NCBI GenBank assembly: GCA_965228065.1
Contig: OZ245788.1
Location: 806,001-870,000 of the forward strand
Length of the DNA: 64,000 bases
Direction: 5' to 3'
Source: Sphingobium_A sp965228065
GTDB taxonomy: Bacteria; Pseudomonadota; Alphaproteobacteria; Sphingomonadales; Sphingomonadaceae
Positions 1-8,187 of the stretch are shown here, piece by piece. The translations under genes and the position numbers were made by a program. The notes under the pieces were generated by a model, which was not told the DNA's origin, made no database searches, and saw only the letters and a program-made list of their open reading frames with translations. Position 1 is the stretch's first letter, and each line of letters begins with the position of its first letter.

Positions 1-261
1 TCGTTCGACCGTGTCGCCAAGGTCTACGGGGCTGCCGCCAGGCGCCACCGCGCGGTCGGCCAGATCCTGACCGGCGCAAAACCCCCGGCCCGTCCCCATC
101 AGATGGATCGCGCGCACCGAAGGATCCTGATCGACCGCGTCGAGCGCAACCGCCAGTTCCTCGTGCATCTGGGCAGTGAAGCTGTTCAGCCGCTCCGGAC
201 GGTTCAGCCGCAGCTGGGCCACGCCGTCGCCCTGGATCAGGCGAATCGTTTCGAAATCCAT
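1..261 (-). CDS. paaG: PaaG-type enoyl-CoA hydratase/isomerase, N-terminal part only
   Basis: The first 87 codons of a crotonase-fold protein; the rest lies beyond the window edge. The N-terminus MDFETIRLIQGDGVAQLRLN, followed by RPERLNSF and the oxyanion-hole segment GRGFCAGQDLADR, is typical of PaaG, the isomerase that converts ring-1,2-epoxyphenylacetyl-CoA to an oxepin-CoA in the phenylacetate pathway. The ATG is preceded by GGAGAAA. It diverges from paaI and shares with it a 143-bp gap that carries a CCGGTCGG operator-like site. The partner paa genes alongside make PaaG more likely than a generic enoyl-CoA hydratase. Confidence 0.85.
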   Translation of the reverse strand, partial: MDFETIRLIQGDGVAQLRLNRPERLNSFTAQMHEELAVALDAVDQDPSVRAIHLMGTGRGFCAGQDLADRAVAPGGSPVDLGDTVER

Positions 262-285
262 CACGCATTTCTCCAATTATTAATA

Positions 286-301
286 GACTGCCCGGTCGGA
301 C
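286..301. promoter_or_regulatory. Probable PaaR/TetR operator between paaG and paaI
   Basis: GACTGCCCGGTCGGAC is an imperfect palindrome around CCGGTCGG, in the divergent paaG/paaI gap. It shares the CCGGTCGG core with the site at 2095-2108 before paaA. The presence of this core at two paa promoters and the TetR gene downstream at 6066-6644 suggest a repressor site. Binding is inferred. Confidence 0.5.
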
Positions 302-404
302 TTTTATTGGCAAGTCCAAAATTTGGCACTAAGACCTTCACCATGACCAGCACATCGGATTCGGCAATTGCTGCAATCGGCGCGGGCGCCAGGGGCGGCG
401 GCTG

Positions 405-851
405 ATGTCAGTCGAAGACGCCCTCGCCCGCCGGATCGCCGAGCAGATGCGCGCCAGCGAAGGCACCGCCTGGGGCCTGGAGCTCGAAGAGGCCCGCATG
501 GGCTATGCGCGGGTTGCGATGGCAGTGCGGGCCGACATGCTCAACGGGCATGGAACGGCGCATGGCGGGATGATCTTCGCGCTTGCCGACACCGCCTTTG
601 CCTATGCCTGCAATGCCCGCAACCAGGCGACCGTCGCGGCAAGCGCGTCGATCATCTTCATCGCGCCGGCACGCCCCGGCGACCGGCTTGTCGCCGAGGC
701 ACGGGAAGACGCCGTCGCCGGGCGCAGCGGCGCCTATTCAGTGATCGTCCGCAATCAGGACGGTGCGCCCATCGCGCAGTTCCACGGACTATCGCGCACC
801 GTCGGCGGTTCCATCGTCAATATCGAAGAACAGGAGATACCCCATGGCTGA
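405..851 (+). CDS. paaI: PaaI hydroxyphenylacetyl-CoA thioesterase
   Basis: A 148-residue single hotdog-fold protein, the usual PaaI length. The motif HGTAHGG (about residues 49-55) followed by ALADTAF with Asp62 is the hotdog thioesterase active-site pattern; His53/Gly54 and Asp62 are the expected catalytic positions. In the phenylacetate pathway PaaI releases CoA from hydroxylated or dead-end phenylacetyl-CoA thioesters, preventing CoA trapping. AGGGGCGGCGG precedes the ATG. Its last 8 bp overlap the start of the thiolase gene, so the two are translationally coupled. Confidence 0.9.
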   Translation: MSVEDALARRIAEQMRASEGTAWGLELEEARMGYARVAMAVRADMLNGHGTAHGGMIFALADTAFAYACNARNQATVAASASIIFIAPARPGDRLVAEAREDAVAGRSGAYSVIVRNQDGAPIAQFHGLSRTVGGSIVNIEEQEIPHG

Positions 852-2043
852 AGCATATATTTGCGATGCCGCCCGCACGCCGATCGGTCGCTATGGCGGC
901 GCTTTGGCGTCGGTCAGACCCGACGACCTCGCCGCCGCGCCACTTCGCGCGCTCAAGGCCCGCAACCCCGGAATCGTCGGGCATATCGACGATATCCTCA
1001 TGGGCTGCGCAAACCAGGCCGGCGAAGACAATCGCAACGTCGCGCGCATGGCGGCTCTGCTCGCGGGTCTGGGTGAGGATGCCCCCGGCACGACGATCAA
1101 CCGCCTGTGCGGATCCGGCATGGATGCGGTCGCCTTTGCGGGACGCGCAATCAAGGCGGGTGAAGCCGAACTCGTCATTGCCGGCGGTGTCGAGAGCATG
1201 TCGCGCGCGCCCTTCGTCATGCCGAAGGCCGACAGCGCCTTTTCACGCAGCAACGCGATCCATGACACGACGATCGGCTGGCGCTTCGTGAATGCGGTGT
1301 TCAAGGCGCAGTTCGGGATCGATTCCATGCCCGAGACCGCCGAGAATGTCGCACAGGAATTCGGCGTAAGCCGCGAGGACCAGGATCGCTTCGCCGCCGA
1401 AAGCCAGCGCCGCGCCGCAGCAGCCCAGAAGAGCGGCCGGTTCGACACCGAGATCGTTCCGATCGCGATTCCCCAGAGAAAGGGCGACCCGCTGATCGTG
1501 GATCGCGACGAGCATCCGCGCGAAACCACGGTCGAAAAACTGGCACAGCTCAAGCCCATCGTGCGCGCAGGCGGCACGATCACCGCGGGCAATGCGAGCG
1601 GCGTCAACGACGGCGCAGCCGCGATCATCGTGGCCGGCAAGGACGCGGTCGAAAAATATGGCCTGACTCCGCGGGCGCGCATTCTGGGTGCGGCTGTGGC
1701 CGGGGTTCCCCCGCGCATCATGGGCATCGGCCCGGCGCCCGCCAGCCGCAAGCTGCTCGATCGGCTGGGGCTCGAGATCGGCGCGATCGACATCATCGAA
1801 CTCAACGAGGCGTTTGCAGCCCAAGGGCTGGCCGTGCTGCGTCAGCTTGGGCTTCCCGACGATGCCGCGCATATCAATCCCAATGGCGGCGCAATCGCGC
1901 TGGGACATCCGCTCGGCATGTCCGGAGCACGGCTGATCCAGACCGCGACCGAAGAACTTGTTCGCTCCGGCGCGCGGATCGCGCTTTGCACCATGTGCAT
2001 CGGCGTCGGTCAGGGAATCGCGCTCGCCATCGAGCGAGTCTGA
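844..2043 (+). CDS. paaJ: 3-oxoadipyl-CoA/3-oxo-5,6-dehydrosuberyl-CoA thiolase (PaaJ/PcaF type)
   Basis: A 399-residue thiolase with the complete catalytic set: nucleophile Cys89 (NRLCGSGMDA), His355 (IALGHPLGMSGAR) and Cys385 (CTMCIGVGQG). It would carry out the thiolytic steps at the end of phenylacetate beta-oxidation, giving succinyl-CoA and acetyl-CoA. The ATG at 844 overlaps the paaI stop, and the sequence MAEAYICDAARTPIGRYGG is a standard thiolase N-terminus, so longer upstream starts are rejected. A protocatechuate-pathway PcaF has the same fold and reaction; the neighbouring paa genes favour PaaJ. Confidence 0.88.
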   Translation: MAEAYICDAARTPIGRYGGALASVRPDDLAAAPLRALKARNPGIVGHIDDILMGCANQAGEDNRNVARMAALLAGLGEDAPGTTINRLCGSGMDAVAFAGRAIKAGEAELVIAGGVESMSRAPFVMPKADSAFSRSNAIHDTTIGWRFVNAVFKAQFGIDSMPETAENVAQEFGVSREDQDRFAAESQRRAAAAQKSGRFDTEIVPIAIPQRKGDPLIVDRDEHPRETTVEKLAQLKPIVRAGGTITAGNASGVNDGAAAIIVAGKDAVEKYGLTPRARILGAAVAGVPPRIMGIGPAPASRKLLDRLGLEIGAIDIIELNEAFAAQGLAVLRQLGLPDDAAHINPNGGAIALGHPLGMSGARLIQTATEELVRSGARIALCTMCIGVGQGIALAIERV

Positions 2044-2094
2044 CAGTCGCGCGGGCGCGCGCAGCGAACCAATGGCCGGCTTGAAAAAATTGTT

Positions 2095-2108
2095 TGACCG
2101 GTCGGTCA
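2095..2108. promoter_or_regulatory. Probable PaaR/TetR operator upstream of paaA
   Basis: TGACCGGTCGGTCA is a near-perfect palindrome 35 bp before the paaA start, next to the AT-rich stretch TTTAATTATAT that can serve as a -10 region. It shares the CCGGTCGG core with the site at 286-301. Its position over the promoter suggests repression, relieved by phenylacetyl-CoA in known PaaR systems. Confidence 0.6.
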
Positions 2109-2142
2109 TTTAATTATATGTCGAGCAGCAAGGAGTGAGCCC

Positions 2143-3138
2143 ATGTACACCACGGAACTCGACAAGAATCCCGCCAAGGTCGTCACCTCACTGAATGTGG
2201 AAGATCCCGAGCTGCTCGCCGCATTCGAAGCGCGCGTCGCGAACGACGAGTTCATCGAGCCCAAGGACTGGATGCCCGAGGCCTATCGCCGCACGCTCAC
2301 GCGGCAGATTTCACAGCATGCGCACAGCGAGATCGTCGGCATGCTGCCCGAAGGAAACTGGCTGACAAGAGCGCCTTCGCTCAAGCGCAAGACGATCCTG
2401 ATCGCCAAGATCCAGGATGAGGGTGGCCACGGCCTGTATCTTTACTGCGCCGCCGAGACGCTCGGCACCAGCCGCGAACAGATGATCGACGCCCTCCACA
2501 GCGGCAAGGCGAAGTACAGCACCATCTTCAACTATCCGACGCTGACCTGGGCGGATATCGGTGCGATCGGCTGGCTGGTCGATGGCGCGGCGATCATGAA
2601 TCAGGTGCCGCTGCAACGGACGAGCTACGGTCCCTATGCGCGGGCCATGGTCCGCGTATGCAAGGAAGAAAGCTTCCACCAGCGCCAAGGGTTCGATCTG
2701 CTGCTTGAGCTGGTCAAGGGCACGGACGAGCAAAAGGCAATGGCGCAGGACGCGCTCAACCGCTGGTGGTGGCCGTCGCTGATGATGTTCGGGCCCCCAG
2801 ACGACAATTCACCCAACACGGCGCAATCGATCCGCTGGCGGATCAAGCGCGAGACCAATGACGAGCTTCGCCAGAAATTCATCGATGCCACGGTTCCGCA
2901 GGCGGAACTGCTGGGGCTGACCGTGCCCGATCCGGACCTCAAGTGGAACGAGGCGCGCGGTCATTATGATTTCGGCGAGATCAATTGGGACGAATTCTAT
3001 GCGGCGGTGCGCGGCGAAGGGCCGCTCGCGAAAGAACGTCTGAAGGCTCGCCGCCAGGCCTGGGATGAAGGCGCATGGGTGCGCGAAGCCGCAGATGCGC
3101 ATGAAGCGAAGCGAGCCCTGAAGGCGGCGGCCGCCTGA
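2143..3138 (+). CDS. paaA: Phenylacetyl-CoA 1,2-epoxidase catalytic subunit PaaA
   Basis: A 331-residue ferritin-like di-iron protein, full length for PaaA. The iron-ligand motifs DEGGH (in AKIQDEGGHGLYLY) and KEESFH (in CKEESFHQRQGFDLL) are both present. PaaA is the oxygenase subunit of the PaaABCE multicomponent epoxidase that adds one oxygen atom to the aromatic ring of phenylacetyl-CoA in the cytoplasm. AAGGAGTGAG lies just before the ATG. It is the first gene of the paaABCDE operon and has its own promoter/operator region upstream. Confidence 0.96.
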   Translation: MYTTELDKNPAKVVTSLNVEDPELLAAFEARVANDEFIEPKDWMPEAYRRTLTRQISQHAHSEIVGMLPEGNWLTRAPSLKRKTILIAKIQDEGGHGLYLYCAAETLGTSREQMIDALHSGKAKYSTIFNYPTLTWADIGAIGWLVDGAAIMNQVPLQRTSYGPYARAMVRVCKEESFHQRQGFDLLLELVKGTDEQKAMAQDALNRWWWPSLMMFGPPDDNSPNTAQSIRWRIKRETNDELRQKFIDATVPQAELLGLTVPDPDLKWNEARGHYDFGEINWDEFYAAVRGEGPLAKERLKARRQAWDEGAWVREAADAHEAKRALKAAAA

Positions 3139-3179
3139 CATGAACGACGACGGACCAAAAGACGGAGCTTTGTAAGACG

Positions 3180-3464
3180 ATGAGCAAGGATTGGCCGCTC
3201 TGGGAAGTGTTCGTTCGCGCACGCGGCGGACTCGACCACCGACATGCCGGATCGGTGCATGCCCCCGACGCGCAAATGGCGCTGCGTCACGCACGCGACA
3301 CCTATACGCGCCGGATGGAAGGCGTGAGCCTCTGGGTCGTGAAATCCACCGACATCGTCGCCTCGGATCCCGGGCAGGCGGAAGAGTTGTTCGATCCGGC
3401 GGCAGACAAGATCTACCGCCACCCGACCTTCTACGACCTTCCCGATGCCGTGAAGCACATGTGA
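3180..3464 (+). CDS. paaB: Phenylacetyl-CoA epoxidase subunit PaaB
   Basis: A 94-residue protein with the PaaB signature: WPLWEVFVRARGGLDHRHAG near the N-terminus and a central MALRHARDTYTRRMEGVSLW. PaaB bridges PaaAC heterodimers and is needed for reductase interaction in known epoxidase complexes. It follows paaA by 41 bp, and its TGA overlaps the ATG of paaC in TGATG, indicating coupled translation. Confidence 0.95.
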   Translation: MSKDWPLWEVFVRARGGLDHRHAGSVHAPDAQMALRHARDTYTRRMEGVSLWVVKSTDIVASDPGQAEELFDPAADKIYRHPTFYDLPDAVKHM

Positions 3465-4216
3465 TGAGCAACGATCTTTTCCAATATCTGCTTCGCCTCG
3501 GTGACGATTCCCTGATCCTCGGGCAGCGACTGTGCGAGTGGTCGGGCCGGTGCCCGACGGTTGAAATCGATCTCAGCCTGTCGAATATCGCCCTCGACCT
3601 GGTCGGGCAGGCGACGCTGTTCCTCGATTATGCCGCCGAAGTCGAAGGCGCCGGGCGCGATGCCGACGCCCTCGCCTTCCACCGCAATGCCGAAGCGTTT
3701 CGCAATTGCCTGCTTGTCGAGCAACCCAATGGCGATTTCGGCCAGACGATGGCGCGCCAGTTCATCTATTCGAGCTATCAGCTCCTGCTGCTCGAAAGAC
3801 TGGCGGCCTCGACCGACCCGCGCATCGCGGAGATCGCGGCCAAGGCGGTGAAGGAAGTTCGCTATCATGCGGAGCTCGCGGCCGAGTGGGTGATCCGCCT
3901 GGGCGACGGCACCGCCGAGAGCCATGCGCGGACGGTCGAGGGCTTCGACATGCTTTGGCGCTTCATCGAGGACATGTTCGAGATGGACGCGGGTGAGCGC
4001 GCGCTGGCCGATGCCGGTATCGCCGTCGACAAGACGACATTGCGTCCCGAATTTCAGGCCCGCATCGCGACTGCGCTGAAACAGGCGACGATCGAAATGC
4101 CGGAATTGCCCTGGCAGGTCACCGGCGGTCGCACCGGCCGACACAGCGAACACCTCTCGCTGCTTCTTGCCGAGATGCAGGTGCTCCCGCGCACCTATCC
4201 GCAAGCGAACTGGTGA
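3464..4216 (+). CDS. paaC: Phenylacetyl-CoA epoxidase structural subunit PaaC
   Basis: A 250-residue ferritin-like subunit that pairs with PaaA in the epoxidase core. The N-terminus MSNDLFQYLLRLGDDSLILG, the segment VKEVRYHAELAAEWVIRLGDG and the C-terminal RTGRHSEHLSLLLAEMQ are characteristic of PaaC. The start at 3464 overlaps the paaB stop, and the conserved N-terminus begins exactly there, so upstream in-frame extension is rejected. PaaC lacks catalytic iron in characterised complexes and acts as a scaffold. Confidence 0.95.
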   Translation: MSNDLFQYLLRLGDDSLILGQRLCEWSGRCPTVEIDLSLSNIALDLVGQATLFLDYAAEVEGAGRDADALAFHRNAEAFRNCLLVEQPNGDFGQTMARQFIYSSYQLLLLERLAASTDPRIAEIAAKAVKEVRYHAELAAEWVIRLGDGTAESHARTVEGFDMLWRFIEDMFEMDAGERALADAGIAVDKTTLRPEFQARIATALKQATIEMPELPWQVTGGRTGRHSEHLSLLLAEMQVLPRTYPQANW

Positions 4217-4231
4217 TCGCGAGGCCGCATC

Positions 4232-4738
4232 GTGGATGTCGCACCCGCCATTGATACGCTGACCGCAAGCCGCATCGCCGCGGTTCTCGGCGAAGTGCCC
4301 GATCCGGAGATCCCGGTCGTGTCGGTGACCGAGCTCGGCATCGTGCGCGATCTGGTCTCCGACGAGCATGGCAGGCTCACCGTGCACATCACCCCCACCT
4401 ATACGGGATGCCCCGCGACACTCGTGATCGAGCGATCGGTTCGTGATGCACTCGACGCCGCCGGGTTCCGCGACGTCGGCCTCCGCACAGTGCTTTCGCC
4501 GCCCTGGAGCACCGACATGATCAGCGACGAAGGTCGCGAAAAGCTCCTCGCCTACGGAATCGCCCCGCCGCCGAAAGGCGCTGCAAACTCAGGGCTGCAC
4601 CAGGCCGGCCGCGTCGAATGCCCGCGTTGCACATCGGCCGACACACGCGAGATCAGCCGGTTCGGCTCGACGCCCTGCAAGGCGCTTTGGCAGTGCAACC
4701 AGTGCCTCGAACCGTTCGACCGCTTCAAATGCCATTAG
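4232..4738 (+). CDS. paaD: PaaD, DUF59/MIP18-type maturation factor of the epoxidase
   Basis: A 168-residue protein with an N-terminal MIP18/DUF59 domain (VPDPEIPVVSVTELGIVRD; TYTGCPAT) and a C-terminal zinc-ribbon-like part (CPRCTS, then CNQCLEPFDRFKC), the usual PaaD arrangement. PaaD is thought to help assemble the Fe-S cluster of PaaE. The start is taken as GTG at 4232; no strong ribosome-binding site is visible, and the start could shift by a few codons. Confidence 0.92.
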   Translation: MDVAPAIDTLTASRIAAVLGEVPDPEIPVVSVTELGIVRDLVSDEHGRLTVHITPTYTGCPATLVIERSVRDALDAAGFRDVGLRTVLSPPWSTDMISDEGREKLLAYGIAPPPKGAANSGLHQAGRVECPRCTSADTREISRFGSTPCKALWQCNQCLEPFDRFKCH

Positions 4739-4849
4739 CCCTGCGCATCCGATCGCGATGCGCGAACGGCTGCAGCACGAACGGTGCCTGAGCGGCCTGG
4801 TATTCACGCCCTTCGGGGGCTTCGCTAAGATCGATATTGGGGTAGAAAC

Positions 4850-5926
4850 ATGTCCACCGGATTTCACCAGCTCGAAATCGCCGAAGTTCGCCGCGAAATC
4901 GCGGACGCGGTATCGTTGCGTTTTTCGGTTCCCGAAGCACTTGCGGACCTTTTCCACTTCACGCCGGGACAGCATCTCACCCTGCGCGCCGATATCGACG
5001 GCGAAGACGTCCGCCGCAATTATTCGATCTGCACCGCTCCGCATGACGGCGAGTTGCGCGTCGCGATCAAGCAGATTGCCAATGGCGTGTTTTCGGGCTG
5101 GGCCAACACCGAACTCGCCGTTGGCCAGTCGATCGATGTCATGCCGCCCCATGGCAGCTTCACCTGGGCGTTCGATCCGGCGCGCGAGGCAACCTATGCC
5201 GGCTTTGCGGGCGGCTCGGGGATTACGCCGATCCTGTCACTCCTCAAGGCCGCGCTGACGATCGAACCGAACAGCCGCTTCATCCTGCTCTACGGCAACC
5301 GCGCGACCGCGAGCATCATGTTCCTCGAGGAAATTGCCGCGCTCAAGAACCGCTTCATGGGTCGGCTTCAGGTCATTCATTTCCTCGAAGACGAGGAAGG
5401 CGATTTCGAATTGCTCAACGGTCGACTGGATGTGGCCAAGATCGGTTCGGTTCTCGGCACGCTCGTCGAGCCGGCGGAGATCGACGCAGCCTTTATCTGC
5501 GGTCCAGGTCCGATGATGGATGCGGTGGAGGCCGGCCTCAAGGGCGCGGGCGTGCCTGAAAATCGCATCCTGATCGAACGCTTCACTGTCGGCGAGATGA
5601 GCGAGGAACAGCTTGCCGCGGCGCGCGAACTCGAACGCAAGGCGGAAGGCAAGCCCGTCAAGATCACGATCGATGGTCGTCGACGCACCATTGCCTTCGA
5701 TTCAGCAAAAGGCTCGATCCTTGAGAATGCGCGCGCGGCGGGCTTGCCGGCCCCCTTCGCCTGCAAGGCGGGCGTTTGTGCGACCTGTCGTGCCCGTGTC
5801 GTGAGCGGTGAAGTCACGATGATCCAGAATTATGGGCTTTCGCCCGAAGAGGTCGCGCAGGGCTATGTCCTGACCTGCCAGGCGGTGCCCGTCTCCGCGG
5901 AGGTGGAACTAAACTTCGACGTCTGA
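4850..5926 (+). CDS. paaE: Phenylacetyl-CoA epoxidase reductase PaaE
   Basis: A 358-residue iron-sulfur flavoprotein. The N-terminal FAD-binding part has RRNYSICTAP, the NAD(P)-binding part has FAGGSGITPILSLLKA, and the C-terminus is a plant-type 2Fe-2S ferredoxin with the cluster CKAGVCATC plus a later Cys in LTCQAV. PaaE transfers electrons from NADPH to the PaaAC di-iron site. It is separated from paaD by 111 bp that contain a small hairpin (GCGCATC...GATGCGC, 4743-4763), which could tune expression of this last gene. Confidence 0.95.
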   Translation: MSTGFHQLEIAEVRREIADAVSLRFSVPEALADLFHFTPGQHLTLRADIDGEDVRRNYSICTAPHDGELRVAIKQIANGVFSGWANTELAVGQSIDVMPPHGSFTWAFDPAREATYAGFAGGSGITPILSLLKAALTIEPNSRFILLYGNRATASIMFLEEIAALKNRFMGRLQVIHFLEDEEGDFELLNGRLDVAKIGSVLGTLVEPAEIDAAFICGPGPMMDAVEAGLKGAGVPENRILIERFTVGEMSEEQLAAARELERKAEGKPVKITIDGRRRTIAFDSAKGSILENARAAGLPAPFACKAGVCATCRARVVSGEVTMIQNYGLSPEEVAQGYVLTCQAVPVSAEVELNFDV

Positions 5927-5941
5927 GGGTCGGTTTGAGAA

Positions 5942-6008
5942 GCCCGCTTCCCCACCCAACCAACCGATCCAGCATGATCCTGTCGGGTGGTTGGGTGGGG
6001 GAGCGGGC
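5942..6008. terminator. Long hairpin terminator after paaE
   Basis: An extended inverted repeat in which GCCCGCTTCCCCACCCAACC pairs with GGTTGGGTGGGG and GAGCGGGC. It sits between the convergent paaE and TetR genes, where a bidirectional terminator is expected. Confidence 0.75.
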
Positions 6009-6055
6009 TGGTACCGCGTCAAGAAAGCGCGCTTCCGCGCTTTCTCAAACAGCCT
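6009..6055. repeat. REP-like palindromic repeat, copy 1
   Basis: The segment TGGTACCGC...GAAAGCGCG-CTTC-CGCGCTTTC...TCAAACAG forms a 9-bp perfect hairpin (6023-6044). A near-identical copy occurs at about 18886-18936, so this is a dispersed repeat. Here it also lies between two convergent genes and may add to termination. Confidence 0.7.
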
Positions 6056-6065
6056 GCGAATGGTC

Positions 6066-6644
6066 TCAACCGGCGACCATCTCGTACACCATGTCGGCGA
6101 TCGCGTAAGGTTTGACCGGGCCGGCGGGATCGTACCAGTTGCCGGTCCAGTTGATCATGCCGAACAGCAGCATCGTCTTGGCGCGGGCGCGCCCCTTTGC
6201 CTCGGCGAGATCGGGTTCGACCTCGATCAGCAATTGCTGCACCGCATCGACCACGCGTCGCTGCTTGGCCACGATGGCGTCGCGCTTGTCCGCCGGTAGA
6301 TTTTCGAGATCGTTGAGAAGCACGCGCTGACGCGATGCGGCACCGACATAATGGGCCATGAAGAGATGAAGCAATTCACGCAGACGGCCATGCGCGTCGC
6401 CTGGACGCGCTTCCATGCCCTCGACGTCGTCGACCAACCGGTCGATATGCGACGACATCACGGCAAAAAGCACGTCCTCTTTCGAGGGATAATAATGGTA
6501 GAGCAGTGACTTCGACGTATTGCAGGCTCGCGCAATGTCCGACACGGACGTGCCCAGAAAGCCACGCTGCGCGAACAGAGCCGCCGCCCGTTCGACGATC
6601 GCTTCGCGCCGCTCTTCATAATCCACCGCCTGCGTTCGCGCCAT
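6066..6644 (-). CDS. paaR: TetR-family regulator, probable PaaR repressor
   Basis: A TetR protein of about 192 residues. The N-terminal helix-turn-helix reads ALFAQRGFLGTSVSDIARAC followed by NTSKSLLYHYYPSKEDVLFAV; the rest is the ligand-binding/dimerisation domain. The start is placed at the ATG before ARTQAVDYEERRE because GGAAAGGGGCAG precedes it; an upstream in-frame ATG has no such signal. Its place directly after paaE, and the CCGGTCGG palindromes at the two paa promoters, suggest it is the phenylacetyl-CoA-responsive repressor. Confidence 0.8.
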   Translation of the reverse strand: MARTQAVDYEERREAIVERAAALFAQRGFLGTSVSDIARACNTSKSLLYHYYPSKEDVLFAVMSSHIDRLVDDVEGMEARPGDAHGRLRELLHLFMAHYVGAASRQRVLLNDLENLPADKRDAIVAKQRRVVDAVQQLLIEVEPDLAEAKGRARAKTMLLFGMINWTGNWYDPAGPVKPYAIADMVYEMVAG

Positions 6645-6759
6645 TCTGCCCCTTTCCGCCTCCCTCGACGTCCCGAACCAACCGTTGCAACCGGGCGTCA
6701 ATCACCGCCCGGACATCGGATCAATCCAGCGCCACCCTGGCGGCGCCGGCCCGCGAATT

Positions 6760-7062
6760 TCAGGCTTCTTCGGAGAAGACGACCGTGACGATTCCCTTGG
6801 CAAAACCCATAAGATCCTTGCCCGCAGCGCGATTTTCCTCGGACCTCATACCAGCATCGAACGCCGCCTTGTCCGCAAAATGCAGTTCGGCGATCATGAA
6901 GAGATCGGACTGCCCCATTGGCGAGCCGGTCACGCGATTGACGACCAGCTTCTGAAGCCCCGGAACCTTGCGGACGAGTGGCGTATGCACGTCCTCATAA
7001 TGTTTGAGGAAAGCGGCCTCGTCCTCGGGCTTGCTGTAAATGGCGATGAGCTTGCTTGTCAT
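6760..7062 (-). CDS. EthD-domain protein
   Basis: A 100-residue dimeric alpha-beta barrel protein. MTSKLIAIYSKPEDEAAFLK followed by HYEDVHTPLVRKVPGLQKL is the EthD pattern; members act in degradation of ethers and other substrates but their chemistry is often unclear. AAAGGAAGTGCC precedes the chosen ATG, and 20 further upstream in-frame codons lack a ribosome-binding site. It diverges from the hydrolase/P450 pair across a 238-bp gap and may belong to the same pathway. Confidence 0.75.
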   Translation of the reverse strand: MTSKLIAIYSKPEDEAAFLKHYEDVHTPLVRKVPGLQKLVVNRVTGSPMGQSDLFMIAELHFADKAAFDAGMRSEENRAAGKDLMGFAKGIVTVVFSEEA

Positions 7063-7300
7063 GGCACTTCCTTTCGACCGAGTGGAGAATGGGAGGAAAG
7101 CATGTCCGAAGCTCCAGCCCACGCCTCGTATCGCCCGGGTTCGGTTTTCTTGCGGCCATCCCTCGATGGTTTCGACGAATTTGGCAAGCCAGCCATTGGC
7201 CCGCGCAGGCCCCGATACCGCCCAGTTTCCGCAGCCAAACTTGCCAAGTCGTTTTGCCCCATTAATAATCCGACCACACGTTTAATTATAGATCCCGGAG
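7063..7300. promoter_or_regulatory. Divergent intergenic region between EthD-like gene and hydrolase/P450 genes
   Basis: No convincing gene is seen here. The right end has AT-rich stretches ATTAATAAT and TTTAATTATAG, like the promoter area before paaA, followed by CCGGAG as a ribosome-binding site for the small frame at 7301. A shared regulator is not demonstrable. Confidence 0.35.
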
Positions 7301-7429
7301 ATGACCATGCCAGACGTCGTTCGCCGCCCGCCAACGCTGCCATCGGGCGACCTATGTGCGTCGGCAACGAGATTACCGGCCATGGCGATCGTCAACGATC
7401 GCTTGCTGCAACGGGTGCGCGCGTCGTGA
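7301..7429 (+). CDS. Possible short leader ORF coupled to the hydrolase gene
   Basis: A 42-codon frame (ATG at 7301, alternative ATG at 7307) preceded by CCGGAG. Its TGA overlaps the GTG start of the alpha/beta hydrolase in GTGA. No family is recognised. It could be a small translated leader that couples translation, or only a chance frame; the hydrolase start itself lacks a good ribosome-binding site, which supports coupling. Confidence 0.35.
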   Translation: MTMPDVVRRPPTLPSGDLCASATRLPAMAIVNDRLLQRVRAS

Positions 7430-8187
7430 ATGCAGACCCGGTGCAGCTGTCGTTTGACGCAGGCGGCAGTGGCGACGCGCTTCTGTTGTGCATTCATGGA
7501 CTGGGGGCCAATGGCCGTGTCTGGCAACCGTTCGTCGCCCTCGCGCCGGAGCGCTGGCCCGGACGCTGGATCGCGCCCGACCTGCGCGGACATGGGCATT
7601 CGGATGGCGGAACGCATTATGACGTCACCGCCTATGCCGCCGACATTGCCGCCCTCGTCCGAACGCAGACCGATGGCCCGATCACCGTTATCGGCCATTC
7701 GCTCGGCGGTGTGATCGCGCTGGCCCTCGCGGACCCCGCCCTGGATCTGGATATCGCCGCAGTCTTCGCGCTCGGGGTGAAGGTCGCCTGGAGCGAGGAA
7801 GAGTTGCAGCAGATGCAGGCATTGTCGGAACGGCAGCCACGGATATTCGGGAGCAGCGAAGAAGCGCTCGCCTTTTACGGGCGCCAGTCCGGGCTCGGCC
7901 CCATCGAGCCCGGCTCGGCAATGTCCGAGCGTGCCGTCGTGGCCGCCACAGGGGGCTGGCGTACGGCGATGGATCCGCGAGCCTATGCGGTGTCGCGACC
8001 CGATATGGACGGCCTGCTGCGCGCGGCGCGCTGTCCGCATAGCCTTGCCCGCGGCGCAACGGATCCCATGGTGTCGCACGAACAATTGCGCGCCCTCGAC
8101 CCGCGCGCCCTCGACATCCCGGACGCGGGACACAATGCCATGGTGGATGCGCCTTTGACGGTTTGGGACTGGCTGGCCGGGCGGTGA
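7426..8187 (+). CDS. Alpha/beta-fold hydrolase
   Basis: About 253 residues. The oxyanion-hole motif LCIHGLGANG, nucleophile elbow IGHSLGG and the C-terminal His in PDAGHNAM are all visible, so the catalytic machinery is intact. The substrate cannot be told; ester or lactone hydrolysis, or C-C bond hydrolysis, are possible. GTG at 7426 is chosen because the conserved fold starts directly after it; ATG at 7354 would give a longer, low-complexity N-terminus. Its stop overlaps the start of the P450 gene (GTGA), indicating one operon. Confidence 0.8.
   Translation: MNADPVQLSFDAGGSGDALLLCIHGLGANGRVWQPFVALAPERWPGRWIAPDLRGHGHSDGGTHYDVTAYAADIAALVRTQTDGPITVIGHSLGGVIALALADPALDLDIAAVFALGVKVAWSEEELQQMQALSERQPRIFGSSEEALAFYGRQSGLGPIEPGSAMSERAVVAATGGWRTAMDPRAYAVSRPDMDGLLRAARCPHSLARGATDPMVSHEQLRALDPRALDIPDAGHNAMVDAPLTVWDWLAGR

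Noticed and set aside
6685..7425. A 247-codon upstream extension of the alpha/beta hydrolase
   Set aside because: It has no fold, crosses the EthD-like gene on the other strand and the divergent promoter region, so the hydrolase starts at 7426 or slightly before.
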